From the NCBI RefSeq assembly GCF_016629665.1, contig NZ_JAEPRQ010000001.1, positions 744,001-808,000 of the forward strand: 64,000 nt of DNA. The letters run 5' to 3'. Made by a program: the position numbers and the translations under genes. Positions 26,832 through 34,715 of this stretch are shown here, one piece after another (positions within the stretch are counted from its first letter, which is position 1; each line of letters opens with the position of its first letter). The DNA is from Paracoccus caeni (lineage in GTDB: Bacteria > Pseudomonadota > Alphaproteobacteria > Rhodobacterales > Rhodobacteraceae). Below the pieces are notes generated by a model. The model had not been told where the DNA came from. It did not search any database and saw only the letters and a program-made list of their open reading frames with translations.

Positions 26832-27827
26832 TTAACCCTGTTTCGAAGGGTTTGAGGATGACGCAGGGTTAATTTCTTCGGCAAAACGCTGTGCCAGCAC
26901 TGCGCAGACCAAGAGTTGCAGCAGGTGGAACAGCATGATCGGCAGCACGATCGCACCCACCTGCGAGGGCGGAAACAATGCTGTCGCAATCGGCAATCCG
27001 GTCGCAAGGCTTTTGGTCGAGCCACAGAACAACAGCGTGATCCCGTCGGGTCGGGGCAGGCGGAATTGCTTCCATGCAAGTCTCATCAGCCCCATGACGA
27101 TGGCCAGATACAGCGCGATCACCAGCCCCAGCAGGATGAAGCGGGGCACCGGGATCGCCGACCAGATGCCCGCGACCGTGCCCGCGCTGAAGGCGGAATA
27201 GACGATCAGCAGGATCGAGCCGCGGTCAACGATCATCGTCAGCAGCTTGTGGCGCTGGATGAAGCTGCCGATCCAGCGGCGCAGCATCTGGCCCACCGCG
27301 AAAGGCAGCAGGATCTGGGTGGCGATCTTGATCACCGCGTCGCCGCTGACACCGCCGCTTTGATGCAGGATCAGCGCCATCAGCGCGGGCGTCAGCACCA
27401 CGCCGATCAGGTTCGACACTGTGGCCGAACAGATCGCCGCAGGCACATTGCCGCCCGCCATGCCGGTAAAGGCAATCGACGACTGAATGGTCGAAGGCAG
27501 CACCGCCAGAAACAACAGGCCCAGCGTCAGCTCCGGTCCCAGCCATCGGCCCAGCAACCCGGCAAAGGCCAGCCCGATCAGCGGGAACATCACATAAGTC
27601 GCCAGAAAGGACAGCGATTGCAGGCGCAGGTTCATGATGCCCGCGCGGATCGAGGCCAGATCCAGCTTGGCCCCGTAGATAAAGAACAGCAGCGCCACCG
27701 CCCAGAAGGTGACGTGGCCCAGCACCTCGGCCCCCACGCCCCGCGCCGGGATCAGCGCGCCCAGCGTCACCACCGCCATCAGCAGCAGCATGTAAAGATC
27801 GATGCCAAAGCGTTTCAGGAACTTCAT
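26832..27827 (-). CDS. bile acid:sodium symporter family transporter
   Basis: A 331-residue inner-membrane protein of the BASS family. Nine or ten hydrophobic helices are visible, from LYMLLLMAVVTLGALIPARG to LPIMLFHLLQLLVCAVLAQRF. Family motifs include FIYGAKLDLASIRAG, LPSTIQSSIAFTGMAGGN and CGSTKSLATGLP; the polar residues in these broken helices bind sodium and substrate in characterised members. Bacterial relatives take up organic anions such as pantoate or sulfonates. The neighbour is a gamma-glutamyltransferase 23 bases upstream on the same strand, possibly co-transcribed. Confidence 0.9.
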   Translation of the reverse strand: MKFLKRFGIDLYMLLLMAVVTLGALIPARGVGAEVLGHVTFWAVALLFFIYGAKLDLASIRAGIMNLRLQSLSFLATYVMFPLIGLAFAGLLGRWLGPELTLGLLFLAVLPSTIQSSIAFTGMAGGNVPAAICSATVSNLIGVVLTPALMALILHQSGGVSGDAVIKIATQILLPFAVGQMLRRWIGSFIQRHKLLTMIVDRGSILLIVYSAFSAGTVAGIWSAIPVPRFILLGLVIALYLAIVMGLMRLAWKQFRLPRPDGITLLFCGSTKSLATGLPIATALFPPSQVGAIVLPIMLFHLLQLLVCAVLAQRFAEEINPASSSNPSKQG

Positions 27828-27850
27828 CTGCGTCTCATCTTCAATGCGCC

Positions 27851-29428
27851 TCAGAGGCCCAGTGCCATCCCGTCCTTGCGGCTGTCCGAGCCACCTTCCA
27901 GCAATCCATCTTCGCGGATGCGGATCGCCTGACCGCCGCCCATAGGGCTTTTCAGCACATTCACCCGATGCCCCCGGGCTTCCAGCGCGTCTCGCACCTC
28001 TTGCGGTATGGTCGGCTCGATGTCCAGCCTGCCGCCGGTGGCAAAGCTGCGCGGCGCGTCGATGGCCGATTGAACGTCCATGCCAAGGTCGATCAGGTTC
28101 GACAGAAATGCCGCATGGCCGGTCGCCTGATACTGGCCGCCCATGACGCCGAAGGGCATGACAGTGCGCCCGTTTTGGGTGACCATGCCGGGGATGATCG
28201 TGTGCATCGGACGTTTTCGCGGCCCGATGGCGTTCGGATGGCCGGGGATCAGGCGGAACGAGGCACCGCGGCTTTGAAAAAGCACCCCTGTCGCCGGGTC
28301 CATCAGACCCGAGCCGAAGGGTTGAAAGATCGAGCCGATGAACGAGACGGCGTTCCCTTGGGCATCCACGACGCAGAGATAGATCGTATCCTTATGCTCC
28401 GGCTCGTCCCACAGCACCGGCGGCTGGGCGCGGTTCATGTCGATCCGGTCGCGCAGGCGCAGGATGGCTTCGTTGGACAGCAGCGTCCTGACCACATCGC
28501 CCGAATGATCTGGATCGCCCACCAGCGCGTCGCGGTGGTGATAGGCCAGCTTCGTCGCCTCGGCGAGGATATGGGTGCGGTCCACCTCGGGCAGGGTTGC
28601 CATGTCGAAACCCTCGATGATCTTCAGGATCATCAGGGCGGCGATACCTTGGCCGTTCGGCGGGCATTCTTGGATGGTAAAGCCGCGATAATCGGCGCTG
28701 ATCGGGTCATGCCACGTCGCGCCGTCGCGGCCGTCGGCGAAATCCTCAACGCTGTGCAGGCCACCTTTCGAGCGCAGGAAGTTCACCATGCTTTCCGCGG
28801 TCGCACCCTCATAGAACGCAGCGGCGCCATGTTCTGCGATGTCTCGCAGAAGCTTGGCCAGCAGCGGCTGGCTCAGATGGTCGCCGGGGGCGGGCGGCTG
28901 GCCCAACGGCATCAGGATCGAGCGGGCATCCGCGCCCAGCACCTGCACCGATCCCGCCCAGTCCTTCGCGACACGAGGCGTCACCCGGAAGCCGTTCTCA
29001 GCATATTCTACCGCACGCTGGAACAGCCGTGACAGCGGCAGACTGCCGTGATCCTGATGCAACCGGCACCATGCCGAGATCGCACCGGGGATGGTCACGG
29101 CATGCGGGTTTTCATGCGGGATCGTGTCGGTCAGCCCTGCCTGTTGCAACGCCTCGATGGTCGCTGCGGCGGGCGCGCGTCCCGAGCCGTTCAGCGCCTT
29201 CATCTTGCCGCCTGCCGGGGCATAGAGGGCAAAGCAATCGCCGCCGATCCCGTTCATCAGCGGATCGACCACCGCCTGAACCGCCGCCGCCGCGAGCGCG
29301 GCATCGACCGCATTGCCACCTGCGGCAAGAATTTCAAGACCCGCCGCCGAGGGCAGGGGATGCGAGGTGGCGATCATCGCCCGGCCCGTCAATGTCGGGC
29401 GCCTGCGGGCCGAGAAGAAATCGAACAT
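27851..29428 (-). CDS. ggt: gamma-glutamyltransferase family protein (variant nucleophile loop)
   Basis: An Ntn-hydrolase that matures by self-cleavage before a conserved threonine. The 525-residue product contains GLEILAAGGNAVDAALAAAAVQAVV, SFIGSIFQPFGSGLMDPATGVLFQSRG and PTIPQEVRDALEARGH. The likely nucleophile is T348 in KDTIYLCVVDAQGN, where the classical TTH is replaced by TIY. This variant is common among bacterial GGT-like acylases, so glutathione may not be the substrate. No signal peptide is seen. AGGAGG precedes tandem ATGs (29431 and 29428); spacing favours the second. A second, classical GGT is divergent. Confidence 0.88.
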   Translation of the reverse strand: MFDFFSARRRPTLTGRAMIATSHPLPSAAGLEILAAGGNAVDAALAAAAVQAVVDPLMNGIGGDCFALYAPAGGKMKALNGSGRAPAAATIEALQQAGLTDTIPHENPHAVTIPGAISAWCRLHQDHGSLPLSRLFQRAVEYAENGFRVTPRVAKDWAGSVQVLGADARSILMPLGQPPAPGDHLSQPLLAKLLRDIAEHGAAAFYEGATAESMVNFLRSKGGLHSVEDFADGRDGATWHDPISADYRGFTIQECPPNGQGIAALMILKIIEGFDMATLPEVDRTHILAEATKLAYHHRDALVGDPDHSGDVVRTLLSNEAILRLRDRIDMNRAQPPVLWDEPEHKDTIYLCVVDAQGNAVSFIGSIFQPFGSGLMDPATGVLFQSRGASFRLIPGHPNAIGPRKRPMHTIIPGMVTQNGRTVMPFGVMGGQYQATGHAAFLSNLIDLGMDVQSAIDAPRSFATGGRLDIEPTIPQEVRDALEARGHRVNVLKSPMGGGQAIRIREDGLLEGGSDSRKDGMALGL

Positions 29429-29788
29429 CATCGCCTCCTGTCTTGCAGCAGCGATGAAGGGCGGGATTGCGGGGAAGTGCAAGCCTAGGGCGAAAGGATA
29501 ATGACTACGGGACCTGCACCTTGAAGATGAAGAACCCGCCCGGATTCAAGTCGCCTTCAGGCGACGCCGGGCAGTGCCCGACCGCCCACCGGGCGGGCAC
29601 TTCGGTGATGTTCCGCTCAACAGCTATGTCCGACGGGGTTGCACGATAAAGTGCCAAGAACAACTGTATCTGTGCCCTTCCGCGGTCGGGCACGGCCCTA
29701 TGCTCTGTGCGGAAGGCCGGGTTTCCAAGGTCTTTTACTGCCCGCGCGCCGCGCCTATGGTCAGCCTATCCGCAACCGAGAGCCTGCC
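29429..29788. other. 360-bp divergent region between two ggt genes
   Basis: No gene is credible here. It holds repeat copy B (29537-29579), followed directly by another GC-rich hairpin in which CCCGCC-type arms around 29581-29600 pair, and a short inverted repeat GTGCCC/GGGCAC at 29670-29700. Promoters for both ggt genes must lie here. The plus-strand frame stays open through much of it, which obscures the start of the downstream gene. Confidence 0.5.
29537..29579 (-). repeat. 43-bp palindromic repeat, copy B
   Basis: Inverted copy of 24332-24374 with two mismatches in 43 bases. It keeps the GTCGCC/GGCGAC hairpin and the CCGGGC flanks. The two copies face each other across 5.2 kb holding paar, vgrG, the BASS transporter and one ggt. 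Confidence 0.85.
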
Positions 29789-31441
29789 TTGCCGTCCACA
29801 TTGCCCTTCATCTGCGAGAAGCGCCCGGCCAGCGGAGCCTTGGGCGTGGTGGTGACGAACGCGCCGCTTGGCTCGGCTGCGGGGACAGAGATGCTGGCGG
29901 CGGGTGGGAATGCCATCGACGCGGCGGTAGCGGCGATGCTGACGCTGACGGTGGTTGAGCCGATGATGGTCGGTATTGCGGGGGGCGGGATCAGCCATAT
30001 CCGTCTGGCCGATGGGCGGCATGTGGTGATCGATGCGCTGTCGGTGACTGGGCGAAATGCGCGGCCCGATATGTTCCAGCCGGTCTCGGATCAGCCGCCG
30101 GATTATATGGAAGTCGCGGGGCGGAGAAACACCATCGGCCCCTCGGCTGTGGCGGTTCCGGGCAATCTGCGCGGCTGGGCAATGATGCAGCGGCGTTATG
30201 GCAAGCTGCCCTTTGCCGATGTGGTCGAGCCCGCCATTCGTGCTGCCTCTCGTGGGTTTCTGGTCAGCCATTACCTGAACGGCGCGCTGCATGAGTGTCA
30301 GTCGGACCTGCTGCGCGACCCCGAAATCTCGCGGCTTCTGCTGCCAGAGGGTCAGCCGGTCGCGGTCGGGTCTCGGCTGGTCATGGGCGACTATGCCGAA
30401 AGCCTGCGGCTGATCCAGCGCGAAGGCGATGCGGCACTGCATGGCGGGGCGCTTGGCGCGGCTTTGGTGCAGCGGCTGGCGACGGGAGGGCCGGATGCGG
30501 GGAGTGTGACGCTGGACGATCTGGCCGATTACCGCGCGGTCGAGCGTGAGGCGATCTTTGGCGATTATCGCGGCTATACGATTGCCGGTCCGCCGCCGCC
30601 TGCCTCGTCCGGGGTGCATGTGGTGCAGATGCTGAACATGCTGGAGAGTTTCGACATCGGCGCGATGGGCTTCGGTTCGGCCCAGAGCCTGCACCTGCTG
30701 GCACAGGTGATCCGGCAGGGGTTCGAAGATCGCCGCGCCGCGTCGGGCGATCCCGATTTCGTCGATGTTCCGGTCGAGAGGTTCACCTCGAAAGCCTATG
30801 CGCGGGACTGTCTGGCGAGGCTGGGAATGGCCGGGCCGATCAAGCCGAACATTCACGAAAGCCGCGATACCACGCATCTGACGGTTGCCGACCGGGATGG
30901 CAACATCGTCAGTTCTACCCATACGATCAATGGCTTGTTCGGTGCCTGCTTCATGGTGCCGGGGACCGGGATCATTCCGAACAATTATATGCTGAACTAC
31001 GATCCGCATCCGGGGCTGGCTTTGTCGATCCAGCCGGGCAAGCGGGTGCCGACCTCGATGGCGCCGATGATCGTGCTGAAGGACGGACGGCCCGCCTTTG
31101 CGCTTGGGCTGCCGGGTGGAGTGCGGATTTTCCCCTCGGCGATGCAGGCGATCGTCAATCTGATTGATCATGGGATGGACCTGCAACAGGCGGTCGAGGC
31201 ACCGCGAGTTTGGACAGACGGGCAGCATGTCGAGCTTGAACCGGCTTATGCGCCGATGGCCGATGCGCTTCGCGCGCTTGGGCATGAGGTGCGGTTGGTC
31301 AAGACCATCGGTGGCGGGATGAACGCGATCTCTTTCGAGGCGGATGGGATGATGACCGGCGCGGCCTGCTGGCGGGCGGACGGGACGGTATTGGCGCAGG
31401 GCGGCGGGCTGGCACGGCCGGGCGTGCGGTTCACGATATGA
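29789..31441 (+). CDS. ggt: gamma-glutamyltransferase
   Basis: This 550-residue protein keeps the canonical autoprocessing motif: T361 in RDTTHLTVADRDGNIVSSTHT. Family sequences include AGTEMLAAGGNAIDAAVAAMLTLTVVEP, GIAGGG and the C-terminal GLPGGVRIFPSAMQAIVNLIDHGMDLQQAVEAPR. It is expected to cleave or transfer gamma-glutamyl groups (glutathione, gamma-glutamyl amides). No clear signal peptide was found. The start is uncertain: the frame is open from 29639, but family similarity begins near residue 20 of the version given, which uses TTG 29789 with GAGAG six bases upstream. The dehydrogenase gene follows immediately. Confidence 0.85.
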   Translation: MPSTLPFICEKRPASGALGVVVTNAPLGSAAGTEMLAAGGNAIDAAVAAMLTLTVVEPMMVGIAGGGISHIRLADGRHVVIDALSVTGRNARPDMFQPVSDQPPDYMEVAGRRNTIGPSAVAVPGNLRGWAMMQRRYGKLPFADVVEPAIRAASRGFLVSHYLNGALHECQSDLLRDPEISRLLLPEGQPVAVGSRLVMGDYAESLRLIQREGDAALHGGALGAALVQRLATGGPDAGSVTLDDLADYRAVEREAIFGDYRGYTIAGPPPPASSGVHVVQMLNMLESFDIGAMGFGSAQSLHLLAQVIRQGFEDRRAASGDPDFVDVPVERFTSKAYARDCLARLGMAGPIKPNIHESRDTTHLTVADRDGNIVSSTHTINGLFGACFMVPGTGIIPNNYMLNYDPHPGLALSIQPGKRVPTSMAPMIVLKDGRPAFALGLPGGVRIFPSAMQAIVNLIDHGMDLQQAVEAPRVWTDGQHVELEPAYAPMADALRALGHEVRLVKTIGGGMNAISFEADGMMTGAACWRADGTVLAQGGGLARPGVRFTI

Positions 31442-31449
31442 GGGGCGAT

Positions 31450-32409
31450 ATGGTGCGACTGGTGATGCTTGACCCGATGGGGCCAGAGCGGCTGGAGCGG
31501 ATAAAGCCATATCTGCCAGAGGGTTGGGACATCGCCACGGCGGTATCGCGCGCGCCCGAAGATCAGGTGGCGTCCTTGCAGGGCGCGACCTTTGCGATCA
31601 CCGGCGATGTGCCGGTGACGGCGGCGATGTTCGCGGTTCCGGGGCTGAAGGCGGTGCATAAATGGGGCGTGGGCTATGACGGCTTCGATCTTGATGCGGC
31701 GCGGGCGGCGGGCGTCAGAGTCATGCGGACGACCGGCGCGAATGCGGTGACGGTGGCCGAGACGACACTGGGCCTGATCCTTGCCGTCAATCGCAATATC
31801 GTGCGGGGGCATATGGGGATCGCGCAGGGCAAATGGCTGAAGGGCGAGGTCGGGCCAAGCTGTGCGACGCTGAGCGGCAGGACCGTGGGTATCATCGGCA
31901 TGGGTCATATCGGGCAAGCGCTGGCGCGGCTGTTGCAGGGATTCGGATGCAGGGTTCTGTATTTCAAAAGAAATCCATTATCGGCAGAGGACGAGGCTGC
32001 GCTGAACGCACGCTATTCGCCCTTGGATGATCTGCTGGCGCAGGCCGACGTCGTGACGCTGAATTGCGAGTTGAACGACAGCACGCGCAACCTGATCGGG
32101 CGGCGGGAACTGGCGCTGATGAAGCCGGATGCGGTGTTGGTGAATGCCGCGCGAGGCGGGGTTCTGGTCGAGGCTGATCTGGCCGAGGCGATCCGGGAGG
32201 GGCGGCTGCGCGGGGCCGGGATCGATGTGTTTTCGGTTGAGCCGGTCGAGACGGATAATCCGCTGCTCGGCCTGCCGCAGGTGGTTCTGACGCCGCATGT
32301 AGGGGCGTTGTCGGCCGAAGGTTTTGCAACGGGGCTGAGGCGGATGATTGCGAACCTGCAGGCGGTCGCGCGGGGAGATGAGCCGGAGCCGGGGGACGTT
32401 CTGGTGTGA
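31450..32409 (+). CDS. D-isomer specific 2-hydroxyacid dehydrogenase
   Basis: An NAD(P)-dependent enzyme reducing 2-oxoacids to D-2-hydroxyacids or the reverse. The 319-residue product has the split catalytic domain and a Rossmann domain with GIIGMGHIGQALARLLQGFG near residue 145. Catalytic residues are visible: Arg in NAARGGVLVE, Glu in the DVFSVEPVE loop and His in LTPHVGALS. ATG 31450 is chosen because GAGGGG lies just upstream; ATG 31438, overlapping the ggt stop, would add four residues. It is co-transcribed with ggt. Substrate unknown; it resembles phosphoglycerate or glyoxylate reductase-like members. Confidence 0.88.
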   Translation: MVRLVMLDPMGPERLERIKPYLPEGWDIATAVSRAPEDQVASLQGATFAITGDVPVTAAMFAVPGLKAVHKWGVGYDGFDLDAARAAGVRVMRTTGANAVTVAETTLGLILAVNRNIVRGHMGIAQGKWLKGEVGPSCATLSGRTVGIIGMGHIGQALARLLQGFGCRVLYFKRNPLSAEDEAALNARYSPLDDLLAQADVVTLNCELNDSTRNLIGRRELALMKPDAVLVNAARGGVLVEADLAEAIREGRLRGAGIDVFSVEPVETDNPLLGLPQVVLTPHVGALSAEGFATGLRRMIANLQAVARGDEPEPGDVLV

Positions 32410-32428
32410 TGCGATCTGCGCAGACGCC

Positions 32429-32593
32429 GCGCAACGGGGCGGGCGTTGCAGTCGGTATTTTCGCAACGGAGAAATGAGCCGGGTGAATGTTTCCAGCAAA
32501 TGCTGGGGATTTTGCTGCACAGGGTGTGCACCGCGCATGCACAGGATGTGCACAAGCTGTACACCGCTTGCGAACGGTCGGTGTTGCGTCGGG
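32429..32593 (+). repeat. 165-bp dispersed element, copy 1
   Basis: This stretch aligns along its whole length with 56511-56676 in the same orientation, with long identical blocks (for example the 15-base TGTACACCGCTTGCG). It starts 20 bases after the stop of the dehydrogenase gene. Conserved structure includes a GCAACG...CGTTGC stem at the start and CCAGCA-aa-TGCTGG in the middle, and it is rich in TGCAC/GTGCA motifs. An 18-codon frame (32546-32602) is open in both copies. No transposase or terminal repeats were found. Confidence 0.85.
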
Positions 32594-32709
32594 CACCCGT
32601 AGGACCGTCGATAAAGCTTCTGCAGTCGCCTTAACTTTCGCAGACCTGCCCGCACCGTTGTCATAAGCGCCGGTCCTTTGCAGCTACATCGCTCGTCTCC
32701 GACCTCCCC

Positions 32710-32738
32710 TTGATAAACGTAATGTTATTACGTAATGC
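32710..32738 (+). promoter_or_regulatory. promoter with embedded 17-bp dyad (Fur/Zur-like)
   Basis: A possible -35 TTGATA (32710-32715) and -10 TAATGC (32733-32738) are 17 bases apart. Between and over them lies the perfect dyad ACGTAAT-gtt-ATTACGT (32717-32733), 31 bases before the TonB receptor start. AT-rich dyads placed like this are typical of Fur-superfamily repressors; the TAATGTTATTA core is reminiscent of Zur boxes. The regulator itself is not in the window. Confidence 0.5.
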
Positions 32739-32764
32739 AGCTTCGAACTCGACCGGAGCCCGTC

Positions 32765-34702
32765 ATGATCAGACATTCCCTAGCCTCGAAGCGTGCCGTA
32801 ATTGCCCTGCTGCTGTCGGGCGTTGCCACCCTCACACATGCCCAAGAGGCCGATGCGCCGGTCCTTCTTGATACTATCGTCATCACTGCGACCCAGGGGG
32901 AACGCAGCCAGCGTGACGCTCCGGCGACCATCTCGGTCGTCGATGGGGCGGCGCTTCGCCAAAAGCCGATCAATGATCTTAGCGATGCTTTGGCCGGAAC
33001 GCCGGGTGTGACGCTGGACGGTGTCGGCATGGGGAATCGCGGCATCAGCCTGCGCGGAATGAATTCGGATCATACGCTGGTTCTGGTCGATGGCGCGCGG
33101 ATCAGCACCTCATCCTCGGCGGTGGCGCATTCGGATTATGAGCACGGTTGGGTCCCCTCGGCGGCGATTGATCGGGTCGAGGTTGTGCGCGGGCCGATGT
33201 CCTCGCTCTATGGGTCCGAGGCGCTTGGCGGGGTGGTCAACGTTATCACCCGCCGTCCGGGCGATGTCTGGGCAGGTGCAGTCAGCGCCAATGTCACCGC
33301 GCCTCGCGATGGCGGCGATCAGCGCGCGGCCAGCATCTATGCTGATGGGCCGTTGGTGCCGGGAACGCTAGGGTTAAGCCTTTGGGCCGAGCAGCGTCGT
33401 CGTGATGCGATGCGCTCGGAACGCGAACCGGGGCGGACGGAGCTGGGTCAGCAGGATGCCACGACTGCCGGGCTTGGCCTTGTCTGGACGCCTGATGATC
33501 GGCAAACGGTGGATCTGAGCCTTGGCTATGGCCGTGAAAAGCGGTGGCACGACGTGGTCTCCGGCCCGTCCAGCTATCGTTCGGAAGACGACATTCGACG
33601 CAATCGGGTCTCGCTCAGCCATGAAGGCGATTGGGACTGGGCCGAGACGCGGCTGCGGCTGACGCGCACCGATATCGAACGGACCAACCAGCGCAGCGAC
33701 GGGATGCCGGCGGGCGGGCCGAACCGGCTGATCGACACGATGCTGGACGGGCAGATCGTGACGACGCCGTTGGACGGCCATCGCCTGACCCTTGGGGCAG
33801 AAGTTCGCGACGAGCGGCTGAAGGATCCGACTGTCAACGCCGCAGGTCGTGAGGACGCAACCCATTACGCGGTGTTCCTGCAAGACGAAATCGCGCTTGG
33901 TGATCGGCTAGAACTGGTCTTCGGCACCCGCTTTGACCGGCACGAGGTTTTTGGTTGGGAAACCAGCCCGCGCGCCTACCTGGTCTGGCATGCCAGCGAT
34001 GCGCTGACCGTCAAGGGCGGCATCGGCAAGGGCTTCCGCGCGCCGACCCTGAAAGAGCTTTCGCCGGAATATCGGGCAACAGCCGGGGGCGGGCGGTTCA
34101 CGGTGATCGGCAACCCCGATCTGGAACCCGAAACCAGCGTCAGCGCCGAGCTTGGCGTGGATTACGCGGGAACCGGCTGGAACGCGAATGCGACCGTCTT
34201 TCAGAACGATGTCGATAACCTGATTCAATCCGGCTGCGTGGTGAACTGCACCAACGGGCTGCCGCAGACATGGACCTATAGCAATGTCGATGAGGTGCGG
34301 ATTCGCGGCTTGGAACTGGGCGGCGATATCGAATTGCGCCCGGATCTGATCCTGCGCGCAAGCTATGGCTATCTTGACGCCATTGATCGCGGCACGGGGG
34401 AACAACTGACCGGGCGTCCGCGCCATTCGGGGACGGTCGATCTGGAATGGCAGCCGGTTGACCGCTTCTCGGCGACGCTGAGCCTGCGGCATGTCGGCAC
34501 GCAGAAAAGCACCACGGGCACCGGCACCGCGCCGTCCTATACGATGGTGTCGGCCTATGGCGATTATGCGGTCAGCGAGGCGGCCTCGCTGCAATTCGGG
34601 ATCGAGAACCTCACCGATGAGCGGCTGGCACTGGAGGATGAGGCTTACAAATTCGCCGATCCCGGCAGACGCATCTTTGCCGGTCTGACCGCGCGTTTCT
34701 GA
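32765..34702 (+). CDS. TonB-dependent receptor (BtuB/HmuR-like)
   Basis: An outer-membrane gated channel that imports scarce metal complexes using energy from TonB. The 645-residue product has a signal peptide (residues 1-26, ending LTHA), a TonB box (DTIVITAT) near residue 36, a plug domain with SLRGMNSDHTLVLVDGARI and RVEVVRGPMSSLYGSEALGG, and a 22-strand barrel ending in aromatic F. Size and plug resemble BtuB and the haem receptor HmuR. GGAG precedes ATG 32765. It heads the unit with the exported CobN-type protein, so its ligand is probably a metal-tetrapyrrole or another metal chelate. Confidence 0.93.
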   Translation: MIRHSLASKRAVIALLLSGVATLTHAQEADAPVLLDTIVITATQGERSQRDAPATISVVDGAALRQKPINDLSDALAGTPGVTLDGVGMGNRGISLRGMNSDHTLVLVDGARISTSSSAVAHSDYEHGWVPSAAIDRVEVVRGPMSSLYGSEALGGVVNVITRRPGDVWAGAVSANVTAPRDGGDQRAASIYADGPLVPGTLGLSLWAEQRRRDAMRSEREPGRTELGQQDATTAGLGLVWTPDDRQTVDLSLGYGREKRWHDVVSGPSSYRSEDDIRRNRVSLSHEGDWDWAETRLRLTRTDIERTNQRSDGMPAGGPNRLIDTMLDGQIVTTPLDGHRLTLGAEVRDERLKDPTVNAAGREDATHYAVFLQDEIALGDRLELVFGTRFDRHEVFGWETSPRAYLVWHASDALTVKGGIGKGFRAPTLKELSPEYRATAGGGRFTVIGNPDLEPETSVSAELGVDYAGTGWNANATVFQNDVDNLIQSGCVVNCTNGLPQTWTYSNVDEVRIRGLELGGDIELRPDLILRASYGYLDAIDRGTGEQLTGRPRHSGTVDLEWQPVDRFSATLSLRHVGTQKSTTGTGTAPSYTMVSAYGDYAVSEAASLQFGIENLTDERLALEDEAYKFADPGRRIFAGLTARF

Positions 34703-34715
34703 CGGAGCCTTTCTG

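Noticed and set aside
24332-29579. The 5.2-kb segment between the inverted palindromes as a composite transposon
   Set aside because: No transposase gene and no target-site duplication; the repeats are short hairpins, not insertion sequence ends.
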